From Bacteroidota bacterium (GTDB lineage Bacteria > Bacteroidota > Bacteroidia > Bacteroidales > Marinifilaceae), in assembly GCA_023400335.1 (NCBI GenBank), contig JAEXFF010000266.1, positions 1 through 11,818 on the forward strand: a stretch of 11,818 nucleotides of DNA, read 5' to 3'. Under the pieces are notes generated by a model, which was given only the letters and a program-made list of their open reading frames with translations, had not been told where the DNA came from and did not search any database. Of this stretch, positions 1-6,580 are shown piece by piece. The first letter of the stretch is position 1. The number at the start of each line of letters is the position of its first letter. The position numbers and the translations under genes are program-made.

Positions 1-1
1 G

Positions 2-1204
2 GAATGGAGTCAACAGGCTATCCGGATTTGTGAAGGAAAGTCAGAGATGGTGAGTGTTTTGGCCGATTTATACCGGGCTCGTTCCAATTGGTTGAATGAG
101 TCGAAGCGGTTTCCGGAGGCCATGGAATGTGTGAGATTGGCAGACAGTTGTTACAAAGTTACGGGGAATAAAAGAGCCCGTTTATTTACCCGTATGAATG
201 GGGCTCTTTATCGTTTGAATGTACCGGATTCTTTGGAAAGGGGGATAGAAATACTGCAATCGGTAATACAGGATGAACAGTTTAAAGCGTTGCCGCCCAG
301 GCATCAGTATAGTACCTGGTTTGAATTGGGACGGGGATTGTTGATGGCTGGCCGTGAGAAAGAAGGTTTACCTTTGGTACAGGATGCTGCGGCATGGTAT
401 GACAGGCATGAAGACATAGAGATGCAGGATTACGTGTATTCTTTTTTGACAGATTATTATGCCCGGAACGGATTTGAACGGGAATTGGCGCGTTGTTTTT
501 CGGTATACCACAATGTACGGGATACGCTTTTTAAGCGGGAGAAAGTACAATATATGGTAACAGCTAATGTAAAATTCGAAACAGAAAAAAAAGAACAGCA
601 GAATCGAATATTGGCAACCGAATTGGCTTTACATAAACGAACTATTCAATATTACATTGTTTTTGGGTTAGTTTTTATTTGTCTGGCAATAAGTTTAGTC
701 GTATGGTTATGGATGCGGCAGCGGGCTTTGCAATTAAAACGAACCATAGATAAAATGCGGATCCGTGCTCAGGAGGAAGAATTGTATTCTTTGTTGAAGT
801 CTCAGCGGGCTTTAAACCGTAAAAATGAGGAGTTAAAAGCTGAAATTGAAGGGATTCTAAATAATATATCTTCTCAGGAAAGACTTCAGCCGGATATTAC
901 TTCTGTATTGGGGAGTTTAAGTCCACGTTTACTGACAGAACAGGAGGAAATGAAATTCCGTAAGGCTTTTAACGGAGTATATCCGGATTTTATAAGAATG
1001 CTCAGAAATCGTTATCCCGTCGTTTCTAAAAATGAAGAATTGATTTGTATGTTAATATATATGGGTTCTTCTTCTGAAGAAATCGCTTTTGCGTTGGGAA
1101 TTTCCAGGGAGAGTGTGAATAAAGCCCGGTATCGGATCCGGAAAAAGCTGAACTTGCCTAAAGAAATAACCTTGGATTCCTGGGTAAAAGAAATTATTAA
1201 TTGA
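2..1204 (+). CDS. TPR / membrane / LuxR-like HTH regulator, 5' end outside window
   Basis: Probable membrane-tethered transcriptional regulator. The reading frame is open to the left edge: 15 sense codons precede the first in-window ATG (base 47) and already read as helical TPR-like sequence, so the true start lies upstream and ATG 47 is probably internal. Counting from that ATG, residues 1-165 are helical, Tyr/Leu/Ala-rich TPR-like repeats; about 201-223 is one strongly hydrophobic membrane segment; 225-275 is a charged coiled coil; and 327-370 is a LuxR-like helix-turn-helix (SSEEIAFALGISRESVNKAR, then RIRKKLNL). This order is common in Bacteroidota regulators, where TPRs are thought to sense or bind a partner and the HTH reads DNA from the cytoplasmic side. 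The target is unknown. It ends at a strong terminator and is not obviously in an operon with the next gene. The family is confident; the function is inferred. Confidence 0.85.
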   Translation, partial: EWSQQAIRICEGKSEMVSVLADLYRARSNWLNESKRFPEAMECVRLADSCYKVTGNKRARLFTRMNGALYRLNVPDSLERGIEILQSVIQDEQFKALPPRHQYSTWFELGRGLLMAGREKEGLPLVQDAAAWYDRHEDIEMQDYVYSFLTDYYARNGFERELARCFSVYHNVRDTLFKREKVQYMVTANVKFETEKKEQQNRILATELALHKRTIQYYIVFGLVFICLAISLVVWLWMRQRALQLKRTIDKMRIRAQEEELYSLLKSQRALNRKNEELKAEIEGILNNISSQERLQPDITSVLGSLSPRLLTEQEEMKFRKAFNGVYPDFIRMLRNRYPVVSKNEELICMLIYMGSSSEEIAFALGISRESVNKARYRIRKKLNLPKEITLDSWVKEIIN

Positions 1205-1230
1205 TGAGGATATTTTAATGAAATATGGGA

Positions 1231-1259
1231 AATGCGGCTGAGAATCAGTCGCATTTTTT
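1231..1259 (+). terminator. Intrinsic terminator after the TPR/HTH regulator
   Basis: An 11-bp stem (1231-1241 with 1245-1255, one G-T wobble) with a GAA loop is followed by a run of six T at 1254-1259. It lies 26 bases after the regulator's stop codon. This is a textbook rho-independent terminator and separates the regulator from the downstream dehydrogenase. Confidence 0.88.
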
Positions 1260-1283
1260 GTCTATTCAATTGTCTATTCAATC
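1260..1283. repeat. Two-copy 12-bp tandem repeat
   Basis: The unit gtctattcaatt at 1260-1271 is followed directly by gtctattcaatc at 1272-1283, 11 of 12 bases identical. It abuts the terminator T-run. No function is evident; it may be a small slippage duplication. Confidence 0.6.
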
Positions 1284-1442
1284 ATTGAAAATAAGAGCTT
1301 GATTTGGATTATTTTTATATGACTATGTTTTAATAAGGCAGAGGCTGTATGGCTATGTTTCGGATTGGTTTGAAAAACTGAATTTTTTGTTTTGCTTACA
1401 AAAGCCTTTTTATGATGAAATTCTAATATTTGTAATTGTAAT

Positions 1443-2177
1443 ATGAAAACAGTGTTTATTACTGGGGGGGCTACCGGAATAGGAGCTGCATCTGTAGTGA
1501 AATTTGCCATGGAAGAATGGCGGGTTGTATTTTTAGATACCAATAAAGAGGCTGCTTTGAAACTGTGCCATAAGTTTAATGGCCATAATGTTGTTTTTCG
1601 GCAGGGGGACACACGCAATCGGGCAGAAGTCCGGGAAGCTGTGAGTACTGCTGTGCTGATGTTTGGAGGTGTGGATGCTGTTGTTGTCAATGCCGGTATG
1701 CCGTGGAAAAATTCTTTGTTTGATATTCGGGATGAAGTATTGGATGAAATGATAGATGTGAATATAAAAGGTACTATTCATACCTTACAGGTAACAATCC
1801 CTTTTTTAAAAGAACGTTCCGGTAGTATTGTGATAAATACCTCGGATGAGAGTTTAATAGAAAAAAACAATAATTTCGCCTATGGTTTAACGAAAGGTGC
1901 TTTGGAACAGATTACAAAGAGTCTGGCTATTCATCTGGGACATTATAAAGTAAAGGTAAATGCGGTTTGTTCCGGTACTCTTCCTGCTTCATTGGCAGAT
2001 GAAATAATTTCATCCCGGGCAGAACTCTATGAAACAGAGGTGGAATGTCGGCCGGGGAAAGCAACTTTATTTCCTTTAGGGAGAGTAGAAACACCGGAAG
2101 AGATAGCGGAATTGATTTATTTTCTGGCCAGTGATACGGCTCCTTTTTATACAGGCGGAGTGTTCCCGGTAGAGTGA
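1443..2177 (+). CDS. Short-chain dehydrogenase/reductase (SDR family)
   Basis: NAD(P)-dependent oxidoreductase of the classical SDR fold; substrate unknown. At 244 aa it has the usual family length. The nucleotide-binding TGGATGIG motif is at residues 7-14, the NAG motif at 83-85, and the catalytic set N107, S134, Y147 and K151 is complete with normal S-to-Y (13) and YxxxK spacing. D32 at the end of the second strand hints at NAD(H) over NADP(H), an inference. The C-terminus stops at FPVE, where relatives usually read VDGG plus a few residues, so the tail is slightly short. The start ATG sits just before the first Rossmann strand and has no clear Shine-Dalgarno sequence. A run of seven G (1464-1470) lies inside the glycine motif. 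It resembles FabG-like and sugar-alcohol dehydrogenases; context does not decide the substrate. No convincing promoter is seen upstream. Confidence 0.9.
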   Translation: MKTVFITGGATGIGAASVVKFAMEEWRVVFLDTNKEAALKLCHKFNGHNVVFRQGDTRNRAEVREAVSTAVLMFGGVDAVVVNAGMPWKNSLFDIRDEVLDEMIDVNIKGTIHTLQVTIPFLKERSGSIVINTSDESLIEKNNNFAYGLTKGALEQITKSLAIHLGHYKVKVNAVCSGTLPASLADEIISSRAELYETEVECRPGKATLFPLGRVETPEEIAELIYFLASDTAPFYTGGVFPVE

Positions 2178-2220
2178 AGAATAAAATGATTCAAAGACTG
2201 GGTACTCAAATGTTTTGTTT

Positions 2221-2244
2221 TTCCTTTCGGAGGAATACTTTTTT
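2221..2244 (+). terminator. Weak possible terminator after the SDR gene
   Basis: A 5-bp stem TTCCT/AGGAA (2221-2225 with 2231-2235) with a TTCGG loop is followed after three bases by six T (2239-2244). The stem is short, so this is a weak call. It lies 43 bases after the SDR stop, where a terminator would be expected. Confidence 0.35.
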
Positions 2245-2299
2245 AAATCCCAAAACAAGGTTTTCCGGTTTATTTTTAATCGCAGACGAAGCTTTTTTA

Positions 2300-2339
2300 A
2301 ATGTTTAAACATTCCCTATGCCTTTATATTTAAACGTTT
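2300..2339. promoter_or_regulatory. Palindromic cluster, possible operator
   Basis: A perfect 14-bp palindrome AATGTTTAAACATT (2300-2313) is followed by a second TTTAAAC at 2329-2335, which overlaps AAACGTTT (2332-2339). The two TTTAAAC copies start 25 bases apart. Such spaced palindromic half-sites can bind dimeric regulators, but AT-rich DNA produces them by chance, and the cluster lies almost 200 bases upstream of the rpsA -7 element. Role unknown. Confidence 0.25.
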
Positions 2340-2525
2340 TTACACTCTTCCTGTTTTCTATTTTTTAATTAAAAAAGGGGATATACAGGGTGTTTGAAAC
2401 AGGAGAAAAGAAGATATAATATCAATTGAGTGAGAATATAAGAAGAAAGGTATTTCCCCTGATTTTCCCTGCTTTATTTTGTTAAATTTTATTAGAAAAA
2501 GCATGGTAGTCCGGATAATTATTTC

Positions 2526-2533
2526 TACTTTTG
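2526..2533 (+). promoter_or_regulatory. rpsA promoter, Bacteroidota -7 element
   Basis: TACTTTTG matches the Bacteroidota primary sigma factor -7 consensus TAnnTTTG exactly. No good TTTG -33 box is visible 19-21 bases upstream (around 2502-2506). Transcription would begin near 2538-2541, giving a leader of about 45 bases before the rpsA ATG. That leader has no Shine-Dalgarno sequence. Confidence 0.75.
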
Positions 2534-2554
2534 CAGCCGTATTTTAATATAATG

Positions 2555-2572
2555 TCTAACTTATTAGATAAG
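2555..2572 (+). promoter_or_regulatory. Overlapping small hairpins in the rpsA leader
   Basis: Two mutually exclusive 5-bp stems overlap here: TCTAA with TTAGA (2555-2568, loop CTTA) and CTTAT with ATAAG (2560-2572, loop TAG). They lie 13-30 bases before the rpsA ATG. S1 is known to autoregulate its own mRNA in E. coli, so a leader structure is of interest, but these stems are short and AU-rich and may be chance. Confidence 0.25.
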
Positions 2573-2585
2573 AAACAATTCATTT

Positions 2586-4487
2586 ATGTCAGAAGAACAA
2601 AAAGAAATGCAGGTTGAGTCTGCAGAAAAAGAAACTCAGAAGGTTGCTCCTGTAACCAGTGCAGAAGCAGATGACAATTTTGATTGGGATGCATACGAGA
2701 ATGACGATGTGACTCCTGTATCTCAGAAAAAAGAGCTGGAAGAAAAATATGCCGGGACTCTGTCTCAGATTGCTGAGCGTGAAGTTGTAGACGGCAAAGT
2801 GATCTCTATGAATAAGAGAGAAGTAGTCGTAAATATCGGCTATAAATCGGACGGTATCATTTCCTTGAACGAATTCCGTTATAATCCGGATTTGAAAGTA
2901 GGGGATACGGTTGAAGTATATGTGGAGACACAGGAAGACAAAAAGGGACAGCTTACCCTTTCACACAAAAAAGCCCGTGCCATGCGGAGTTGGGATCGTG
3001 TAAACGAGGCATTGGAAAAGGATGAAATTATCAAAGGATTTGTAAAATGCCGTACGAAGGGCGGTATGATCGTTGATGTATTCGGCATAGAGGCATTCTT
3101 ACCGGGTTCTCAGATTGATGTAAAACCGATCCGTGATTACGATATTTATGTCGGAAAGACGATGGAATTCAAGGTAGTAAAAATCAACCAGGAATTCAAA
3201 AATGTAGTTGTTTCCCACAAAGCTCTTATCGAAGCTGAACTGGAACAGCAGAAGAAAGACATTATATCTAAACTGGAAAAAGGACAGGTACTGGAAGGTA
3301 CGGTTAAAAATATCACCTCATATGGTGTATTCATTGATTTGGGTGGTGTAGACGGATTGATTCACATTACTGATCTATCATGGGGGCGTGTTAATCATCC
3401 GAATGAAATTGTGCAGTTGGATCAGAAATTGAATGTTGTGATTTTGGATTTCGACGATGAGAAGAAACGGATTGCTTTAGGTTTGAAGCAGTTGACTCCT
3501 CATCCGTGGGATGCTTTGGACGCAGAATTGAAAGTTGGGGATAAAGTAAAAGGTAAAGTAGTGGTGATGGCAGATTACGGTGCTTTTGTAGAAATTGCTC
3601 CGGGAGTAGAAGGATTAATCCATGTATCTGAAATGTCCTGGTCTCAGCACCTGCGTTCTGCTCAGGATTTCATGAAAGTAGGAGATGAAGTAGAAGCTGT
3701 TATTCTTACTTTAGACCGGGAAGAGAGAAAAATGTCATTGGGTATCAAACAGCTGAAAGCTGATCCCTGGCAGAATATTGAAGAGAAATATGGCGTTGGC
3801 AGCAAACACAAAGCTATTGTACGTAATTTTACCAACTTTGGAGTATTTGTAGAAATTGAAGAAGGTGTTGATGGACTGATTCATATTTCAGATTTGTCTT
3901 GGACGAAGAAAGTAAAACATCCGGCAGAATTTACTCAGATCGGTGCTGAAATCGACGTAGTGGTTTTGGAAATCGATAAGGAAAACCGTCGTTTGAGCTT
4001 GGGACACAAACAATTGGAAGAAAATCCATGGGATGTTTTCGAAACGATCTTCACTGTAGACTCTGTTCACGAAGGTACGATCACTGAAATTTTTGATAAA
4101 GGAGCTGTCATTGCATTGCCTTATGGCGTAGAAGGATTTGCGACTCCCCGTCATTTGGTGAAAGAAGACGGTACACAGGCTAAGGTTGACGAAAAACTGG
4201 ATTTCAAAGTAATCGAGTTTAATAAGGCTGCTAAGCGTATTATCCTGTCTCATTCCCGTATTTTCGAAGATGCCCAGAAGTCTGAAGAAAAAGCCAAAAA
4301 AACTGCTGAAGAAAAATCGACCAAAAAAGCTGTTAAACAGGTAAAAGAAAAACTGGAAAAAACAACTTTAGGAGATATTTCTGAACTGGCAGCCTTGAGG
4401 GATCAGATGACTGCTAAGGCAGAGAAAGCTGCTCCGAAAGCTAAGGAAGCAGAAACCGAAACTCCGGAAGTGAAGACCGAAGAATAA
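2586..4487 (+). CDS. rpsA: 30S ribosomal protein S1
   Basis: RNA-binding protein of the small ribosomal subunit that captures and unwinds mRNA during initiation. The 633 aa contain six S1/OB-fold repeats at roughly 66-129, 147-213, 234-302, 319-389, 405-477 and 493-558. Repeats 3-5 are the most canonical, each with a GVFV/GAFV-type strand followed by GLIH and SxxSW-like motifs. An acidic N-terminal extension (1-50, including NFDWDAYE at 31-38) and a Lys/Glu/Ala-rich C-terminal tail (about 560-633, with LGDISELAALRDQM) are typical of Bacteroidota S1 and make it longer than the E. coli protein (557 aa). In E. coli the first two repeats contact the ribosome and the later ones bind mRNA; I assume the same here. 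S1 is likely to matter in this phylum because Shine-Dalgarno sequences are rarely used. The RNase Z gene follows closely. Confidence 0.97.
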   Translation: MSEEQKEMQVESAEKETQKVAPVTSAEADDNFDWDAYENDDVTPVSQKKELEEKYAGTLSQIAEREVVDGKVISMNKREVVVNIGYKSDGIISLNEFRYNPDLKVGDTVEVYVETQEDKKGQLTLSHKKARAMRSWDRVNEALEKDEIIKGFVKCRTKGGMIVDVFGIEAFLPGSQIDVKPIRDYDIYVGKTMEFKVVKINQEFKNVVVSHKALIEAELEQQKKDIISKLEKGQVLEGTVKNITSYGVFIDLGGVDGLIHITDLSWGRVNHPNEIVQLDQKLNVVILDFDDEKKRIALGLKQLTPHPWDALDAELKVGDKVKGKVVVMADYGAFVEIAPGVEGLIHVSEMSWSQHLRSAQDFMKVGDEVEAVILTLDREERKMSLGIKQLKADPWQNIEEKYGVGSKHKAIVRNFTNFGVFVEIEEGVDGLIHISDLSWTKKVKHPAEFTQIGAEIDVVVLEIDKENRRLSLGHKQLEENPWDVFETIFTVDSVHEGTITEIFDKGAVIALPYGVEGFATPRHLVKEDGTQAKVDEKLDFKVIEFNKAAKRIILSHSRIFEDAQKSEEKAKKTAEEKSTKKAVKQVKEKLEKTTLGDISELAALRDQMTAKAEKAAPKAKEAETETPEVKTEE

Positions 4488-4503
4488 TTATTGGGAAGAA
4501 TCA

Positions 4504-5439
4504 GTGAAGTTTGAACTGACTATATTAGGGAGCGGTTCGGCCGTTCCCACTTCCAAAAGAAATTCTGCCGCTCAAGTATTAAATATACTTGAGCGGTACT
4601 TTCTTATAGATTGTGCTGAAGCTACTCAGCATCAGTTGAGGCGTTTCCATATTCCTTATACCAAAATTAGTCATATTTTTATCTCTCATTTACACGGAGA
4701 CCATTTTTTTGGCTTAATAGGTCTTCTATCCAGTCTTGCTATGCAAAACCGGAAAGGAGAAATGCATATCTATGCAGACGGGCGGCTACAGGAAATTATA
4801 GAATGCCAGCTTGGAATAATGAGAAATCGCTTCCCTTATCCTTTAATATTCCATGCCTTAAGCCGTGAGGAAGAATTAATATACGAGGACCGTTCGGTTA
4901 CCGTAACGGCTTTTCCTTTGCTCCATCGCAAAGACGCTCCGGTATGCGGTTTTTTGTTTCGGGAAAAGGAACGGGAGAGAACAGTTTTAAAAAATGAAGC
5001 GGAGGATTGGAAAGTACCCCTTGCTTTTATGCAGTATCTGAAAAAAGGAGCAGATTTTATTACCCCCTCTGGTGAAATTGTACCGAATGCCCGTTTAACG
5101 GTATCTCCTCCCCCGGCCCGTTCCTATGCTTATATGACGGATACTCTCTTCCGGGAACGTTTTGCCGGTTATATACAAGGAGTAGATATGTTGTATCATG
5201 AAGCAACCTATGGAAAAGAATTAGAAGCCGTTGCCAAGGAGAACTTTCATAGTACGGCAGAACAAGCTGCCCGTATGGCCTGTCTGTCAGGGGCCAAAAA
5301 ACTGTTATTGGGACATTTTTCCGCCCGTTATCCGGACCCTTATTGTTTATTGGCAGAGGCTCAGGCTATTTTCCCTGAAACTTTTATTTGCACTGATGGA
5401 GATCGGTTTGAAATCCCGGCTTTAAGACGGAATGCTTAG
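4504..5439 (+). CDS. rnz: Ribonuclease Z (tRNA 3' endonuclease)
   Basis: Zinc-dependent metallo-beta-lactamase-fold nuclease that cuts tRNA precursors after the discriminator base. At 311 aa it has the length of the bacterial short form. It shows the N-terminal PTSKRN motif (15-20), the metal-binding HxHxDH motif as HLHGDH (62-67), further likely ligands H141, D213 and H271, the YHEATY motif (231-236) and FHSTAEQA (248-255). All core residues look intact. The start is GTG at 4504, only 16 bases after the rpsA stop; no in-frame ATG fits, and the protein begins directly with the first strand (ELTILGSGSAVP). A weak purine-rich GGGAAGA precedes it. It is probably co-transcribed with rpsA. The 3' end overlaps the stop codon of the convergent DUF3667 gene by 4 bases. 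Confidence 0.95.
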   Translation: MKFELTILGSGSAVPTSKRNSAAQVLNILERYFLIDCAEATQHQLRRFHIPYTKISHIFISHLHGDHFFGLIGLLSSLAMQNRKGEMHIYADGRLQEIIECQLGIMRNRFPYPLIFHALSREEELIYEDRSVTVTAFPLLHRKDAPVCGFLFREKERERTVLKNEAEDWKVPLAFMQYLKKGADFITPSGEIVPNARLTVSPPPARSYAYMTDTLFRERFAGYIQGVDMLYHEATYGKELEAVAKENFHSTAEQAARMACLSGAKKLLLGHFSARYPDPYCLLAEAQAIFPETFICTDGDRFEIPALRRNA

Positions 5440-6428
5440 TTGAGTACTTTTTGCATCAAACTTTCGGGTATGAGATGGAAACTGCCTAAAACGTAGATAA
5501 TTCCTACCACAATTCCTGCAAACAGTAAAGTTAATAGCAATAAAAGCAATGACCAATAAAACAACAAAACAAGCGTTTTCCAGAAGGCTTTTATAAAATT
5601 CAGCTTGAAAAGTTGTTGGATATCCCATACCATAACTGCAAAATAAAGCAGATATATCAGGGTATTATTGTTTTCCAGCATTTCGTCCTGTCCCCATTGA
5701 TCTATATTCGTGAATAGGAGTAGGGGAATACCGATAAACAACCCGATAATCAGCCGTTGACATGCTATATAAGCGAAAATGAAAATATATTCTGTAAAAT
5801 TGTAAGAGTACTTATGGTGCTTGTTCAGGTATTTTAAACGGGCTGTATAGGTCGAGATAAATTTGTAATCCGATAGGATCGGTATATACGTTTTTCTTTT
5901 CTTAAAGGGAGTAAGGTAATAATAAAACCAATTCGAAATACTTTTAATAACACTGGGTCTGAAAGGATGAAATGAAGGGATATAAAAAGTATAGCGGGCT
6001 GCCCATGCAAAAATCGGAAGTGTTACAATGGCGACAAAAGACATACTGGAATGTGCCCAATTGAACAACATTTCAAAAAATCTTTCCCAGAAACCGATAT
6101 TGTTTTGTAAAAAAGTGAATTCTGCTTCTTTTGCCGGAACGAAAATTTGGGAAATAAGGCCATAAAGTCCTGCTGTAATAAATAACATGGGGAATGGTTG
6201 AAAATAGATAACTCTTTTTCCCCGTATATAATCTGCCATCATGCGGCCCGGACGGGTAAACAATTCCTTACATGTGAATAGAATACCTGTATCGCAATTG
6301 GTAAGACCATACATCCAATTGTCTATAACAGAGCGAAAGGTTAATCTTCCTACTTTGGCTTTTTGCCCGCAATTATTGCAATAATTACCGGAGTATTCTG
6401 ATCCACAATTTTTGCATACCGTCGTCAT
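5436..6428 (-). CDS. DUF3667-type zinc-ribbon membrane protein
   Basis: Integral membrane protein of unknown function. The 330 aa begin with a zinc-ribbon: C5/C8 (CKNC) and C17/C20 (CNNCGQK). A conserved stretch follows (about 28-80) with RLTFRS, DTGILFT, RPGRMMADYIRGKRVIYFQPFP, the signature pattern I recognise as DUF3667, known mainly from Bacteroidota. The rest is hydrophobic, with likely membrane segments near 78-97, 125-147, 212-240, 254-272 and 282-316. The zinc-ribbon and the conserved PG-Y-GKR segment would sit on the cytoplasmic side if the positive-inside rule holds. ATG 6428 is the natural start, immediately before the zinc-ribbon. It has its own -7 element upstream. The stop overlaps the rnz stop tail to tail, with no terminator between them. 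Family fairly sure; function unknown. Confidence 0.85.
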   Translation of the reverse strand: MTTVCKNCGSEYSGNYCNNCGQKAKVGRLTFRSVIDNWMYGLTNCDTGILFTCKELFTRPGRMMADYIRGKRVIYFQPFPMLFITAGLYGLISQIFVPAKEAEFTFLQNNIGFWERFFEMLFNWAHSSMSFVAIVTLPIFAWAARYTFYIPSFHPFRPSVIKSISNWFYYYLTPFKKRKTYIPILSDYKFISTYTARLKYLNKHHKYSYNFTEYIFIFAYIACQRLIIGLFIGIPLLLFTNIDQWGQDEMLENNNTLIYLLYFAVMVWDIQQLFKLNFIKAFWKTLVLLFYWSLLLLLLTLLFAGIVVGIIYVLGSFHLIPESLMQKVLN

Positions 6429-6495
6429 ATAAGTATTTTAAAATTTGCATCCGGCAGGATTTCCGGCTTTACGAACGCTTTTATTTTATGTAATA

Positions 6496-6503
6496 CAAAT
6501 TTA
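6496..6503 (-). promoter_or_regulatory. Promoter -7 element for the DUF3667 gene
   Basis: Read on the minus strand this is TAAATTTG, an exact match to TAnnTTTG. A TTTA (one mismatch to the TTTG -33 box) lies 20 bases upstream at 6524-6527. The distance to the ATG at 6428 is about 68 bases. This suggests the gene is transcribed separately from the kinase and secreted-protein pair. Confidence 0.55.
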
Positions 6504-6580
6504 TAAAAAATAGAGAAGGTTGCTAAAATTTTGATATAAATATGAAAGAATTATAAAGAATGAAAAATGAGCGGAACTTT

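Larger units (their letters stand above)
2178..2585. other. 408-base AT-rich intergenic region with palindromes
   Basis: No convincing gene is present. A 60-codon frame here is rich in Phe and Lys, as expected of AT-rich noncoding DNA. The region holds a weak hairpin with a T-run (2221-2244), a perfect 14-bp palindrome AATGTTTAAACATT (2300-2313), a second TTTAAAC (2329-2335) overlapping the palindrome AAACGTTT (2332-2339), a perfect 16-bp palindrome TTTTTTAATTAAAAAA (2361-2376), and the rpsA promoter and leader from about 2502. The palindromes could be operator or terminator elements; this is unproven. Confidence 0.6.

Noticed and set aside
1424..1432. TAATATTTG as a promoter for the SDR gene
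   Set aside because: It has a three-base rather than two-base spacer, no -33 box at the right distance, and lies only 10 bases before the ATG.
1274..1690. 138-codon minus-strand frame opposite the start of the SDR gene
   Set aside because: It is antisense to the conserved SDR glycine and NAG motifs and shows Ser/Thr/Pro-rich shadow composition.
2215..2397. Sixty-codon plus-strand frame in the gap before rpsA
   Set aside because: It is dominated by Phe, Lys and Arg from AT-rich DNA, has no start context and overlaps the palindromes; treated as noncoding.
6455..6471. CCGGC repeated copies upstream of the DUF3667 gene as a hairpin
   Set aside because: The copies are direct rather than inverted, with at most a 4-bp CCGG stem and no T-run.
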